Assembly (NCBI GenBank): GCA_015056015.1
Contig: SVHD01000013.1
Span: 1-49,930 of the forward strand
Length of the DNA: 49,930 nucleotides
From: Clostridiales bacterium
Lineage (GTDB): Bacteria; Bacillota; Clostridia; Christensenellales; Aristaeellaceae
Reading direction: 5' to 3'
Position 1 is the stretch's first letter, and every line of letters starts with the position of its first letter. The translations under genes and the position numbers were made by a program. Shown piece by piece: positions 1 through 7,827 of this stretch. The notes beneath the pieces are model-generated. The model saw nothing but the letters and a program-made list of their open reading frames with translations, was not told the DNA's origin and did not search any database.

Positions 1-303
1 GCAGCCGATCTGTTCCACTTCGTCCACTTCGGGGCGATCCACAACTTTGATATCGTTTTCCTTCACGCAGGCTTCGTATTCGCCGGGGAAGAGAATATCA
101 AAAGCATCGTCATAGAATACGGCTTCGCCATACATGCTTTCAATCAGCTTGCGAGGAGCCTTTCCCTTGCGGAAGCCGGGCACGTTCACCTTGCCGCGCA
201 CCTTTACATAGGCCTTCTGAACAGCTTCGTCAAATTTTTCGGAAGCGATTTCAAAGGCGATCTTCACTTGATTACCAGAGATTTTTTCTACCGTGTAGCC
301 CAT
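1..303 (-). CDS. tig: trigger factor, N-terminal part (runs off left edge)
   Basis: This is the 5' end of the gene for trigger factor, the ribosome-bound chaperone that meets nascent chains at the exit tunnel. About 101 codons are visible before the window ends. Residues 43-51 read GFRKGKAPR, the ribosome-docking signature of the N-terminal domain, and the flanking sequence fits that fold. The ATG at 303 is preceded by GGAGGG at a normal distance. The prolyl-isomerase and C-terminal chaperone domains lie outside the window. In Firmicutes this gene often precedes clpP/clpX, which would be off the left edge here. Confidence 0.95.
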   Translation of the reverse strand, partial: MGYTVEKISGNQVKIAFEIASEKFDEAVQKAYVKVRGKVNVPGFRKGKAPRKLIESMYGEAVFYDDAFDILFPGEYEACVKENDIKVVDRPEVDEVEQIGC

Positions 304-373
304 TAGGAACACCCTCCATATTCGCCTTTGCGGCGCCATTGTACCTTATGCTTTGCATAAAGCACTATCCTAT

Positions 374-402
374 ATGATAACACAGGAAATGCCGAATTGC
401 AA
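374..402 (-). promoter_or_regulatory. sigma-A-type promoter for tig
   Basis: On the minus strand, TTGCAA (402-397) and TATCAT (379-374) are separated by 17 bp. They lie about 70 bases upstream of the tig start codon. Found by hexamer inspection only. Confidence 0.6.
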
Positions 403-475
403 GCATTTCCCCCATTCTGCAGGGCTATTGTAAGAAAATTTTTTTCATTTCTCATTGGTAACTCCAAAAAATTCA

Positions 476-516
476 AAACAAAAGCGCCGATGGGTGCTTT
501 TTCAACCCACGGCGCT
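476..516 (-). terminator. terminator of the methyltransferase gene
   Basis: An imperfect inverted repeat (arms near 483-495 and 505-516, one bulged base) lies just past the stop codon at 530. On the minus strand it is followed by a T-rich run. This fits a rho-independent terminator. Confidence 0.7.
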
Positions 517-529
517 GTTCATAATAACC

Positions 530-1078
530 TTATAAATTGTTTTCCGCTTTTTTCCAGCCTACAATCGCACCGGCAAACCCGCTGATACGATAGGATACTT
601 CCTTGAAACCGACCTCCTGCATCACACGCATCATTTCCCGCTTGCCCATTTCCCCTTCTCCGCGCATGGAAAACATGGGAATGGCAATAACCATCTGGCC
701 GCCGATACGCAAAACCCGATAAGCTTCTTCCAGGATTCTGCGAGGTTCGCCGCGCATGGCTGCCGGCAGGAGCAGCGCATCGAAGGTATCATTCCGCCAG
801 GGGATATCATCCATCCGGCCAAACATAATATCGGAATCATCCAGCAATTCCCGAACCTGCCTGGCCTGCTCCGGCGAATCGCACATGCCGCACATAGTCA
901 GCCGATAACGATCATTCAAATGAGTCAATAATACTCCGCTTCCGCAAGCCAAATCCAGAATTTTATCATGCTCTTCCAGCGTAGCCCAAGCGGCGCAGGC
1001 ACGCATCTGTGCATTCAAGCGTACGTTTCCGCCCAGTGCCAGCGGCAGTCTTGCCACCGTTTGCGTCTTGGTCAGCAT
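530..1078 (-). CDS. class I SAM-dependent methyltransferase
   Basis: A 182-residue protein with the Rossmann-type methyltransferase fold. Residues 40-48 (ILDLACGSG) form motif I, which binds S-adenosylmethionine. A later acidic stretch (DTFDALLLP) and VLRIGGQMVIAIP match motifs IV and V of the UbiE/Methyltransf_11 group. The substrate cannot be told from sequence. The gene stands alone, with its own terminator and a good RBS (GAGGAGGGAG) before the ATG at 1078. The next gene upstream on the same strand is metK, which makes the methyl donor, but metK has its own terminator, so co-transcription is unlikely. Confidence 0.85.
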   Translation of the reverse strand: MLTKTQTVARLPLALGGNVRLNAQMRACAAWATLEEHDKILDLACGSGVLLTHLNDRYRLTMCGMCDSPEQARQVRELLDDSDIMFGRMDDIPWRNDTFDALLLPAAMRGEPRRILEEAYRVLRIGGQMVIAIPMFSMRGEGEMGKREMMRVMQEVGFKEVSYRISGFAGAIVGWKKAENNL

Positions 1079-1124
1079 GTTACTCCCTCCTCATCGATGA
1101 GCCTATTTCTTCACCGACATTACG

Positions 1125-1153
1125 ATTATAACACACTTTGGAAATAATTGCAC
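1125..1153 (-). promoter_or_regulatory. probable promoter of the methyltransferase gene
   Basis: A perfect TATAAT (1130-1125, minus strand) lies about 50 bases upstream of the start. The -35 at 17 bp spacing is poor (GTGCAA). Confidence 0.4.
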
Positions 1154-1239
1154 GCATTTTCTTAATATTTTTTTAACTTTTTTCGTTTTTTCTTCATTTC
1201 ATTTTGTTTTCTCGCTGTTTTAAGCGTTTTTTTCCATAG

Positions 1240-1269
1240 AAAAAAGCACGGAAGGATGCTCTTCCGTGC
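1240..1269 (-). terminator. rho-independent terminator of metK
   Basis: A perfect 9-bp stem (GCACGGAAG at 1246-1254, CTTCCGTGC at 1261-1269) with a six-base loop. On the minus strand it is followed by a run of T. It lies directly after the metK stop codon. Confidence 0.9.
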
Positions 1270-1284
1270 CTTTATGAATTTATC

Positions 1285-2460
1285 TTACAGTTCCTTGGCG
1301 GCTTCCTTCAGCGCTTCCACCTGATCCAGCCGTTCCCAGGGCAGATCAACATCCGTGCGGCCGAAATGACCGTAGGCAGCAGTCTGGCGATAGATGGGAC
1401 GGCGCAGATTCAGCCGTTCAATGATGCCGTCAGGCCGCATATCAAATACCTTTTCCACCAGCTTGGCAATCTGTTCATCCGGAATTTTTCCGGTGCCGCG
1501 GGTATTCACCTGGAAGGAAACGGGCTTGGCCACGCCGATGGCGTAGGCCAGAGCGATTTCGCACTGATTGGCCAGGCCGGCAGCCACCACATTCTTTGCG
1601 GCATGACGGGCGGCATAAGCAGCGGAACGGTCCACCTTGGTGGGATCCTTGCCGGAGAAGGCGCCGCCGCCGTGAGGAGCATAGCCGCCGTAGGTATCCA
1701 CGATGATCTTGCGGCCGGTAAGCCCGCTGTCCCCCGCAGGGCCGCCCACAACGAAACGGCCGGTGGGATTGATGAAATACTTGGTATCTGCATGCAGAAG
1801 TTCAGCAGGAATTTCCTTTTTGATCACTTCTTCGATCATGGCCCGTTCAATTTCTTCATGGGTCACAACTTCATCATGCTGGGTGGAAATAACCACGGCG
1901 TCCACCGCCACGGGCTTGCCATCTTCATATACCACCGTCACCTGGGATTTGCCATCGGGACGCATCCAGGGGCAGGTGCCGTTCTTGCGGACGACGGACA
2001 TCCGCCGGGTCAGGCGATGGGCCAGGGCAATGGGCATGGGCATGAATTCGGGGGTTTCATCGCAGGCAAAGCCAAACATCATGCCCTGATCGCCGGCGCC
2101 GGTTTCGTTCTTTTCTTCTTCTCGGGTTTCCAGTGCGGCGTCTACGCCCTGGGCGATATCAGGGGACTGATCATGAACGGCAGTAAGCACCGCGCAGGAA
2201 GCGCCGTCAAAGCCCTTCTTGGCCCGGTCATAACCGATATCATTGACCACCTGGCGAACGATATCCGCGATGGGCACATAGCCCTTGGTGGTAATTTCAC
2301 CCATGACCATCACCATGCCGGTGGTGGTGCAGGTTTCGCAGGCAACGCGGGAATAGGGATCCTGCTCAAGCAGGGCATCCAATACGGCGTCAGAGATCTG
2401 ATCGCACATTTTATCCGGATGGCCTTCGGTAACGGATTCAGAAGTAAACAGGGTACGCAT
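1285..2460 (-). CDS. metK: S-adenosylmethionine synthetase
   Basis: A 391-residue methionine adenosyltransferase that makes SAM from methionine and ATP in the cytoplasm. The sequence opens [17 protein letters not shown], the family N-terminus, with the catalytic GHPDK at 13-17. The ATP-binding [12 protein letters not shown] segment and the glycine-rich [16 protein letters not shown] loop are both intact. The length is normal for the family. The reading frame stays open to 2610, but I chose the ATG at 2460. The family N-terminus begins there, AAAGGAAG sits just upstream, and a longer protein would be translated through the riboswitch. Expression should fall when SAM is plentiful, through the leader at 2511-2673. 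Confidence 0.98.
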   Translation of the reverse strand: MRTLFTSESVTEGHPDKMCDQISDAVLDALLEQDPYSRVACETCTTTGMVMVMGEITTKGYVPIADIVRQVVNDIGYDRAKKGFDGASCAVLTAVHDQSPDIAQGVDAALETREEEKNETGAGDQGMMFGFACDETPEFMPMPIALAHRLTRRMSVVRKNGTCPWMRPDGKSQVTVVYEDGKPVAVDAVVISTQHDEVVTHEEIERAMIEEVIKKEIPAELLHADTKYFINPTGRFVVGGPAGDSGLTGRKIIVDTYGGYAPHGGGAFSGKDPTKVDRSAAYAARHAAKNVVAAGLANQCEIALAYAIGVAKPVSFQVNTRGTGKIPDEQIAKLVEKVFDMRPDGIIERLNLRRPIYRQTAAYGHFGRTDVDLPWERLDQVEALKEAAKEL

Positions 2461-2510
2461 GTTGATTTTCTTCCTTTCTGTTTTTTCATTCTGAACACCC
2501 ACCTCGCCGC

Positions 2511-2544
2511 AAAAAAGCCGCTTGGTCTTTACAGACAAGCGGCT
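2511..2544 (-). terminator. intrinsic terminator of the SAM riboswitch
   Basis: A strong hairpin with arms AGCCGCTTG and CAAGCGGCT, extended by a few pairs, followed by six T on the minus strand. It lies between the aptamer and metK, and so acts as the expression platform: SAM binding should leave this stem free to form and end transcription. Confidence 0.9.
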
Positions 2545-2567
2545 CCCGAAAAAAATCTTCATTTGCG

Positions 2568-2673
2568 CCTTATCTGCCAGCGCAGTTGCCTGCGCTGCTG
2601 GAATTAGCACCTTGCGTTTTACCGCCGGTTGCCGGGCTTCATTGGGCCAGTCCCTCAGCCGCTCTGGATAAGG
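2568..2673 (-). promoter_or_regulatory. SAM-I (S-box) riboswitch aptamer
   Basis: Read on the minus strand, the leader shows the S-box hallmarks in order: the P1 5' arm CCTTATCC, the AGAGCGGCTGAGGGA block, CTGGCCCAATGA, CCCGGCAACC, AAGGTGCTAATTCC, and the closing P1 3' arm GATAAGG. The order and spacing match the classic class I SAM riboswitch. Its place between a promoter and metK fits feedback by the gene product. This region and its terminator fill the gap between metK and the next gene. Confidence 0.97.
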
Positions 2674-2690
2674 TATTCAGTTCGGCGTAT

Positions 2691-2719
2691 AGTATACAGC
2701 GCTATTCTGCGTTTGTCAA
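2691..2719 (-). promoter_or_regulatory. sigma-A promoter of metK leader
   Basis: Consensus TTGACA (2719-2714) and TATACT (2696-2691) with exactly 17 bp between them on the minus strand. It lies about 20 bases upstream of the riboswitch. The -35 almost touches the T-run of the preceding terminator. Confidence 0.9.
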
Positions 2720-2744
2720 GAAAAAACTGGCTTACGCCAGTTTT
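2720..2744 (-). terminator. terminator of the small secreted protein gene
   Basis: A perfect 9-bp stem (AAAACTGGC, loop, GCCAGTTTT). On the minus strand it is followed by TTTTTT, which runs directly into the metK -35 element. Confidence 0.88.
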
Positions 2745-2770
2745 AGAAAAGCACTGCATGCAATGCGGCT

Positions 2771-3193
2771 TCACAGAATTCTTTCATTTGCAACGCGCGC
2801 TTCCGGATCAATTTCAACCAACAGCTGACAAGAGGATACATATGCGCCATTTGCATCGACCGCCACAAAAGTCAGGATATCAAATGACTGATTGGATTTG
2901 ATTACAGCAGAATAATCGTATTTGTCCTGCTCCGTTTCCTGCGTAACCGCTGTATGAATGGAGCGCATTATCACCCGTTCAATCCGCTGATCATGAATCT
3001 TTATATTGATCCCATAGCGACAGAGAAAATCGAAATCAATTGCCTTCGAATCGCTGTCTTCCGAATAATAATACGTTTTCGCTGCAATCTGAACAGTAAA
3101 GCCAGGTTCTTTTTCTTCCGCTGTCCCCTGCATCCATGGCAGAAGCAGGCATGGCAGTAAAAGGAAAAAACAAATTACTCTTCTAAGATTCAC
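2771..3193 (-). CDS. small secreted protein of unknown function
   Basis: A 140-residue protein I do not recognise. It begins with a clear signal peptide: positive MNLRR, then a leucine-rich hydrophobic core to about residue 20, then a likely cleavage near residues 23-25. The mature part is mixed polar and has alternating beta-like stretches, with no motif I can name. The start is GTG at 3193, preceded by AGAGGAG. It has its own promoter and terminator and so is a single-gene unit. A secreted or surface-associated role is inferred only from the signal peptide. Confidence 0.75.
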   Translation of the reverse strand: MNLRRVICFFLLLPCLLLPWMQGTAEEKEPGFTVQIAAKTYYYSEDSDSKAIDFDFLCRYGINIKIHDQRIERVIMRSIHTAVTQETEQDKYDYSAVIKSNQSFDILTFVAVDANGAYVSSCQLLVEIDPEARVANERIL

Positions 3194-3291
3194 CGGTATC
3201 TCATCTCCTCTCGCAGCAATAGTAACAACGCCTTTACATGAAACTATCTCCCAACGGGATATCGATTCGTTTCCAGTGCTTTTCTACGAAT

Positions 3292-3319
3292 ATAATAACA
3301 TAAATTTCCATTTTGTCAA
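3292..3319 (-). promoter_or_regulatory. promoter of the small secreted protein gene
   Basis: TTGACA (3319-3314) and TATTAT (3297-3292) on the minus strand, spacing 16 bp. They are about 100 bases upstream of the GTG start. The rest of the intergenic region 3194-3494 holds only the neighbouring terminator and A/T-rich sequence. Confidence 0.65.
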
Positions 3320-3415
3320 TATTTCAACCATTTTTTTCAATTTGGGACGTGAAAATATCTGTTTCTTCCCATTTGAAGCCTGAAATAATAAACCATTGCT
3401 TTTCAATCTTTATCT

Positions 3416-3451
3416 TAACAAAAACCGCTTGTCTTTTCAGGCAAGCGGTTT
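3416..3451 (-). terminator. terminator of the glpK-regulator operon
   Basis: A perfect 10-bp stem (AAACCGCTTG at 3422-3431, CAAGCGGTTT at 3442-3451), followed on the minus strand by a T-rich run. It lies 44 bases after the stop of the regulator gene. Confidence 0.88.
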
Positions 3452-3494
3452 CAAGCATTTGCATATCATCGGTAAATAAGTTTAACCATTCTTT

Positions 3495-4712
3495 TTAATT
3501 TTTCCGCCGATCATCCACCTTGGCCTTGCTGGAAATCGGGGCGATGCGATAATGCAGGCGCACGGAAGAATTGACATACTGCTTATAGAATTGATTCTTC
3601 AGCCTTTCCATAACCAGAACGCCGTCATCCGGCCCGCGGACAGGCAGCAAAAGCGCATACTGAGAAGCCGTATAATGGGTAACGGTATCCCCCTTGCGCA
3701 GGCCGTTGGAAAGCACGTTGAGCAAAATCCGGATCGCTTCATCCAGCTGCAAAGGATCCAGTTCCGCCCCATCAGCGCCCGTAATCATCATCAGCCCCAG
3801 GCAGATGATGGTTTCGCTGCGCTCCAGCGCGCGCATCTGCAGATTATAGATTTCCTTGAATACGCCGTATTTGCATACCAGCGGCCCCTTGGCATGATGA
3901 TAATCGGTTAATTCGGCACGGATGGCCTCCAGTTCGCCATCCAGCCCTTTCCCGGCCTGGATAATTTTGCGATAAAATTCCCGGATGCCTTCCGGGGGTT
4001 TTTCCCCCAGATACCGCTGATGCATATGAGAAACATGCTTGTATTGCATCACGGCGTCATTATTCTTATTGGCGTTCACCAGCGCATTCATCAGAATCAG
4101 ATTCAGCCGTTCATCAAATGCATCCGTTTCCAGTGCCAAACGGCATACGCGAATGATTTCTTCCTGATCATTTACTTCCGAAAGCAGGGCCAGATATTGA
4201 TAGACCAGGGCCAGATAGGTATTTTGCACCTGCACACTCTGGGCGCTGATCCATGCCTCCTGCTCCTTTTCTTCCGGCAGCAGATCCCCGATATACATGC
4301 CAAGCGCCTTGGCAAAGAGCGGCCTGTTCTGCTCATTCAGATGCTCTTCCTTTTCCAGGCGGGCGCAGAGGCTTTCAAAGGCAAATAAATCCACCGTGCA
4401 GTTTTCCGGGGTATTCCAGCGATAGGCGCCACGGGAGGTGGCAATGCAATTTTCCAGCCCCGGCGCGCACTGGGCAAGGCTTACCCGCAGACGGCTCACC
4501 ATGGTTTTCAGCGCATTTTCCGGATTGGCGCTTTCCTCATGAGGCCACAGCACATCATATAATTCCTGATAAGGAACGGCTTCCCCCCTGCGCAGCAGCA
4601 AATACTGCAGCATCAAAAAGCCCTTTCGGGATTTACTCAATTGCCCCTCAATCTGCTGGCCATCGCAATGAATTTCAAATCGACCCAGCAGATATACCTT
4701 CAGTTCACTCAT
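3495..4712 (-). CDS. SARP-like regulator: winged helix, BTAD, degenerate GGDEF-like domain
   Basis: A 405-residue cytoplasmic regulator. Residues about 3-95 resemble an OmpR/SARP-type winged-helix DNA-binding domain (YLLGRFEI, SKSRKGFLMLQYLLL, LKTMVSRLRVSL). Residues about 97-245 are helical and match a bacterial transcriptional activation domain (BTAD, TPR-like). The last 120 residues resemble a diguanylate-cyclase fold: LRKGDTVTHYTASQYALLLP ends at 357, with TASQY where active enzymes have GGDEF, so cyclase activity is unlikely. The gene starts 35 bases after glpK and shares its terminator, so it is probably co-transcribed. A role in sensing a metabolite or stress linked to glycerol use is an inference. 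Confidence 0.8.
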   Translation of the reverse strand: MSELKVYLLGRFEIHCDGQQIEGQLSKSRKGFLMLQYLLLRRGEAVPYQELYDVLWPHEESANPENALKTMVSRLRVSLAQCAPGLENCIATSRGAYRWNTPENCTVDLFAFESLCARLEKEEHLNEQNRPLFAKALGMYIGDLLPEEKEQEAWISAQSVQVQNTYLALVYQYLALLSEVNDQEEIIRVCRLALETDAFDERLNLILMNALVNANKNNDAVMQYKHVSHMHQRYLGEKPPEGIREFYRKIIQAGKGLDGELEAIRAELTDYHHAKGPLVCKYGVFKEIYNLQMRALERSETIICLGLMMITGADGAELDPLQLDEAIRILLNVLSNGLRKGDTVTHYTASQYALLLPVRGPDDGVLVMERLKNQFYKQYVNSSVRLHYRIAPISSKAKVDDRRKN

Positions 4713-4747
4713 TCTTGCTCCCCTTCTGCAAAAAAGGCTTTCCAGTA

Positions 4748-6250
4748 TCAGTCTTCCTCATTGGCCCAGAACAGCGCGCAATCAATGGCACGCTTCCAGC
4801 CCTTAAGCAATTTCTTCCGCTTTTCCTCATCCATTTTCGGTTCAAAGGAATCGGCTACATGCCATCCCCTGGCGGTGGACGCCAGATCGGGATACATGCC
4901 AACCGCCAGCCCGGCCAGCAGCGCCGCGCCAAGGGCGGTGGTTTCCAATACGGCGGGCCGCTGGACGGGAACGCCCAGCATATCGCTCTGGAACTGCATC
5001 AAAAGCTTATTGGCGCTGGCGCCGCCATCCACCCGCAGGGCCTTGCATTCGCAGCCGCAATCCTTTTCCATGGCCGCAAACAAATCCCGGGACTGATAGG
5101 CAATGGATTCCAGCGCGGCCCGCACGATATGGGCCCGGCCGCTGCCCCGGGTCATGCCAACCAGGGTACCCCGGGTATACATATTCCAGTGAGGCGCGCC
5201 AAGGCCGGTAAAGGCAGGCACCAGATATACCCCGCCCGTATCCGAAACGGAGGCCGCCACAGGCTCGCTTTCCTTGGCGGAATCGATCAATTTCATTTCA
5301 TCCCGCAGCCACTGAATGGTGGCGCCGGCCATAAATACGCTGCCTTCAAAGGCATAGGTGGGCTTTCCGTTCAAGCGCCAGGCCATGGTGGTCAGCAGCC
5401 CGCTCTTGGAAAGACGGAATTTTTCGCCCGCATTCATCAGCATAAAGCAGCCGGTGCCATAGGTATTCTTTACCATGCCCTCTTCAAAGCAGGCCTGGCC
5501 AAAAAGCGCCGCATGCTGATCCCCCACCAGGGAAGCAACAGGAATCTTTGCGCCCAGCAAATCTTCACGAAGCATACCTACCACATGGGCGGTATCCACC
5601 ACTTCAGGCAGCATGGCCCGGGGGATATCCATCATGGCCAGCAATTCATCATCCCAATCCTGGGTATGCAGGTTAAAGAGCATGGTGCGGCCGGCATTGG
5701 TAGCGTCGGTTACATGGGGATGCCCCTCCACCAGGTTCCAGGCCAGGAAGGAATCCACCGTGCCAAAGCATAATTCGCCCTTCTTCGCCCGATCGCGCAG
5801 ATTCATTTCATCCAGAATCCATTTGATCTTGGTGCCGGAAAAATAGGCGTCGGGAACCAGACCGGTCTTTTCCCGGATCAGATCGCCATAGCCCTTTTCG
5901 ATCAGCTCATCCACGATTTCCGCCGTTCTGCGGCATTGCCATACGATAGCGTTATGCACGCATTTTCCGGTCTGACGATCCCAGATCATGGTGGTTTCCC
6001 GCTGATTGGTGATGCCGACGGCGGCAATTTCCTTGGGATCGATTTCCGCCTTGCGCACGGCGGCACGAAGAGCCTCGATCTGGGTGGAAAGAATATCGGC
6101 CGGATCATGCTCCACCCAGCCGGGCTTGGGATAATGCTGCGGGAATTCCTGGGCGGAAGCGGCAATCATATGCCCTTCCAGCGTAAATACAACAGCTCTG
6201 GAACTGGTGGTTCCCTGATCCAGGGCCACCAGATAACGCTTGTTCATCAT
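4748..6250 (-). CDS. glpK: glycerol kinase
   Basis: A 500-residue FGGY-family kinase that phosphorylates glycerol to sn-glycerol 3-phosphate. The N-terminal phosphate-binding loop DQGTTSSR is at residues 11-18. Other family blocks are intact: TYGTGCFML, GLGAPHWNMYTRG, and the second FGGY signature region around VDGGASANKLLMQFQSD. Length is typical. Two ATGs lie in tandem at 6250 and 6247; the first is 9 bases from AAGGAGG and was chosen. No facilitator (glpF) or glycerol-3-phosphate dehydrogenase gene is adjacent. The only partner is the SARP-like regulator downstream. Confidence 0.97.
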   Translation of the reverse strand: MMNKRYLVALDQGTTSSRAVVFTLEGHMIAASAQEFPQHYPKPGWVEHDPADILSTQIEALRAAVRKAEIDPKEIAAVGITNQRETTMIWDRQTGKCVHNAIVWQCRRTAEIVDELIEKGYGDLIREKTGLVPDAYFSGTKIKWILDEMNLRDRAKKGELCFGTVDSFLAWNLVEGHPHVTDATNAGRTMLFNLHTQDWDDELLAMMDIPRAMLPEVVDTAHVVGMLREDLLGAKIPVASLVGDQHAALFGQACFEEGMVKNTYGTGCFMLMNAGEKFRLSKSGLLTTMAWRLNGKPTYAFEGSVFMAGATIQWLRDEMKLIDSAKESEPVAASVSDTGGVYLVPAFTGLGAPHWNMYTRGTLVGMTRGSGRAHIVRAALESIAYQSRDLFAAMEKDCGCECKALRVDGGASANKLLMQFQSDMLGVPVQRPAVLETTALGAALLAGLAVGMYPDLASTARGWHVADSFEPKMDEEKRKKLLKGWKRAIDCALFWANEED

Positions 6251-6292
6251 CTGCTTGTTCCTCCTTAAAGGGTCAACGTATTCATTTCCCTA

Positions 6293-6321
6293 ATTGTAAC
6301 ACCAACACATCACATTTTCAA
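6293..6321 (-). promoter_or_regulatory. glpK: sigma-A promoter of glpK
   Basis: TTGAAA (6321-6316) and TACAAT (6298-6293) with 17 bp spacing on the minus strand, about 45 bases upstream of the glpK start. Confidence 0.75.
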
Positions 6322-6412
6322 CCCTCAATGTAACCATTTTTGCAATTTTTCCTGTTTTTCAGCCGTTTTTTCCGCTCTAAAGTTACACATTTCAATCTTG
6401 ACCGGCATTTCC

Positions 6413-6441
6413 TTGACAATGAAGCGCTTTTTCGCTACACT
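6413..6441 (+). promoter_or_regulatory. sigma-A promoter of the 6489 methyltransferase gene
   Basis: Consensus TTGACA (6413-6418) and TACACT (6436-6441), 17 bp apart and about 48 bases before the start codon. It diverges from the glpK promoter, with about 90 bases between the two -35 elements. Confidence 0.8.
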
Positions 6442-6488
6442 GATCATGTAATCGTCACGTGTTCTAAAAAATATATCGGGAGACATAT

Positions 6489-7202
6489 ATGGGAAAATAT
6501 TACGAAGCCTATGAGGAGCGTTATCAGGCCGTGGAAAAGGCAGGCATTCCCTTATGGGGACATTCGGAAGAAAACGGAGCCATGCTGAAAATCCTTGCCG
6601 AATGGGTGGAAAAAAACCATCTTGCCGGAAAAAGAATCCTGGATTTTGCCTGCGGCGAGGCCTCAGCCGGCATCATTCTTTCCCGGCTCGGCTGCCAATA
6701 CACAGGCGTTGATATTTCCGAAACAGCCGTATTGAAAGCCAGAGAGCGGCTCTGCCCATTCCCCCATGCCCAGATTCTGCATCTGGATATGACAAAGGAA
6801 TCGCCTGCCGGTGTCTTTGACGCCGCTCTTGACTGCAGCGGCTTTCACATGCTGGTTACAGATGAAGATCGCATGAATTATCTTCACAATGCCCACCAAT
6901 GTCTTGCACCGCATGCACCCTATCTGTTCCTGGATATTTCCTATCAGGATCCGGAAACGCCCGGGCCCATTGATTCCATCGAACAATGGGCAAAGCTGAT
7001 GAACCAGAACTATGAAACGCCAGAAAAGCGAACGCTGGGCGGCCGCGAAGTCTATCTGCGGACGCTTCCCGCCCGGGGCCGTTCCCGGCAAGGATATGAA
7101 CAGGAATTGACCCAAGCCGGTTTTTCCATGGATTCCTGCATTATTTCCAATCGGATTGGCGGAATTCCATCCGGCTGCATTATCCACGCCCATAAAATGT
7201 AA
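6489..7202 (+). CDS. class I SAM-dependent methyltransferase
   Basis: A 237-residue cytoplasmic methyltransferase. RILDFACGEASAG is motif I, and GCQYTGVDISETAVLKARERL continues into motif II with the acidic residue that contacts the SAM ribose. GVFDAALDCSGFHML and a later LFLDISY match motifs IV and V. The group resembles small-molecule methyltransferases of the Methyltransf_11/25 type; the substrate is unknown. GGGAG lies six bases before the ATG, and a consensus promoter precedes it. The next gene starts 13 bases after the stop and is probably co-transcribed. Confidence 0.85.
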   Translation: MGKYYEAYEERYQAVEKAGIPLWGHSEENGAMLKILAEWVEKNHLAGKRILDFACGEASAGIILSRLGCQYTGVDISETAVLKARERLCPFPHAQILHLDMTKESPAGVFDAALDCSGFHMLVTDEDRMNYLHNAHQCLAPHAPYLFLDISYQDPETPGPIDSIEQWAKLMNQNYETPEKRTLGGREVYLRTLPARGRSRQGYEQELTQAGFSMDSCIISNRIGGIPSGCIIHAHKM

Positions 7203-7215
7203 GGAGGGAACGCGT

Positions 7216-7524
7216 ATGAAATGCCTCTATCCATTTGGTTTCGGCGGTGCCCGGGTGCTGAAGGATGGCAAAGAAACCACGGCGACGGTAACAGATGTGA
7301 AGGTATGCTGGTGGCTGAAAATCAATACCAAACCCATCCGCGCAAATGCGTGGGACGGGGCCGTATTCCCTCACATGGTGCATTTCCGATATACGGTGAA
7401 CGGCGTTTCCTATACCGGAAAGCGCTACTGGCCCTGGCGGCTTACCCCACCGGGCCGCGGCGAAGAATTAACCATTTCTTTCGATCCGGCCAGGCCCGGT
7501 CATTACGCCCTTGTTCCCAGGTAA
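7216..7524 (+). CDS. small DUF3592-like protein
   Basis: A 102-residue protein. The segment MVHFRYTVNGVSYTGKRYW followed by a C-terminal ISFDPARPGHYALVPR resembles the DUF3592 pattern, a beta-rich domain usually membrane-anchored. Here I see no signal peptide or membrane helix. I chose ATG 7216 because GGAGGG ends eight bases upstream. Function is unknown. It sits at the end of a two-gene operon with a methyltransferase. Confidence 0.65.
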   Translation: MKCLYPFGFGGARVLKDGKETTATVTDVKVCWWLKINTKPIRANAWDGAVFPHMVHFRYTVNGVSYTGKRYWPWRLTPPGRGEELTISFDPARPGHYALVPR

Positions 7525-7531
7525 ATTTCCC

Positions 7532-7560
7532 TTGACACAATTCCATTCTTCCTTTATAAT
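7532..7560 (+). promoter_or_regulatory. consensus sigma-A promoter of the T-box operon
   Basis: Perfect TTGACA (7532-7537) and perfect TATAAT (7555-7560) separated by 17 bp. It drives the T-box leader. Confidence 0.92.
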
Positions 7561-7565
7561 GCTTT

Positions 7566-7812
7566 CATGGCTTTGACGGGATGAAAGTAGCCCTGTCTGC
7601 GCGCCTCAAGAGAGCTTCCGGCTGGTGGAAGGAAGCGGCGGCGGCAATGCGCGAATTACCTCCCTGAGCCCGATACCGAAGGATTATTTCTGTGTAGGCT
7701 ATCGCCGGTGCGCCGGATACAGCGCAAAGAGGGCATGATGTTTTTTCATCCTGCCGAACGGAAGTGGTACCGCGATCATCCGCCTTCCCCTGTGGGAACG
7801 GCGGTTATTTTT
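7566..7812 (+). promoter_or_regulatory. T-box leader, probably tyrosine-specific
   Basis: A tRNA-sensing leader. Stem I carries the AGAGAG motif (about 7610) followed by the GGCTGGTGGAAGG apical region. The antiterminator element AAGTGGTACCGCG at 7762-7774 is the signature T-box sequence; its TGGT would pair with an ACCA tRNA end. A terminator (arms CCGCC-TTCCC and GGGAA-C-GGCGG, 7780-7804, then a T-rich run) follows. The specifier lies in GCGAATTACC (7651-7660). TAC at 7657-7659 would read tyrosine and agrees with tyrS downstream, but ATT or TTA in overlapping frames cannot be excluded by eye. It fills the gap 7525-7827. Confidence 0.93.
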
Positions 7813-7827
7813 ATGAAGGAGACGCCT

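Noticed and set aside
1366..2607. Long open frame on the plus strand opposite metK
   Set aside because: It is antisense to a clearly identified gene, has no RBS, and runs through the riboswitch. Its composition is that of a shadow frame.
2461..2610. N-terminal extension of MetK
   Set aside because: The family N-terminus and RBS are at 2460, and the extension is the SAM riboswitch terminator and part of its aptamer.
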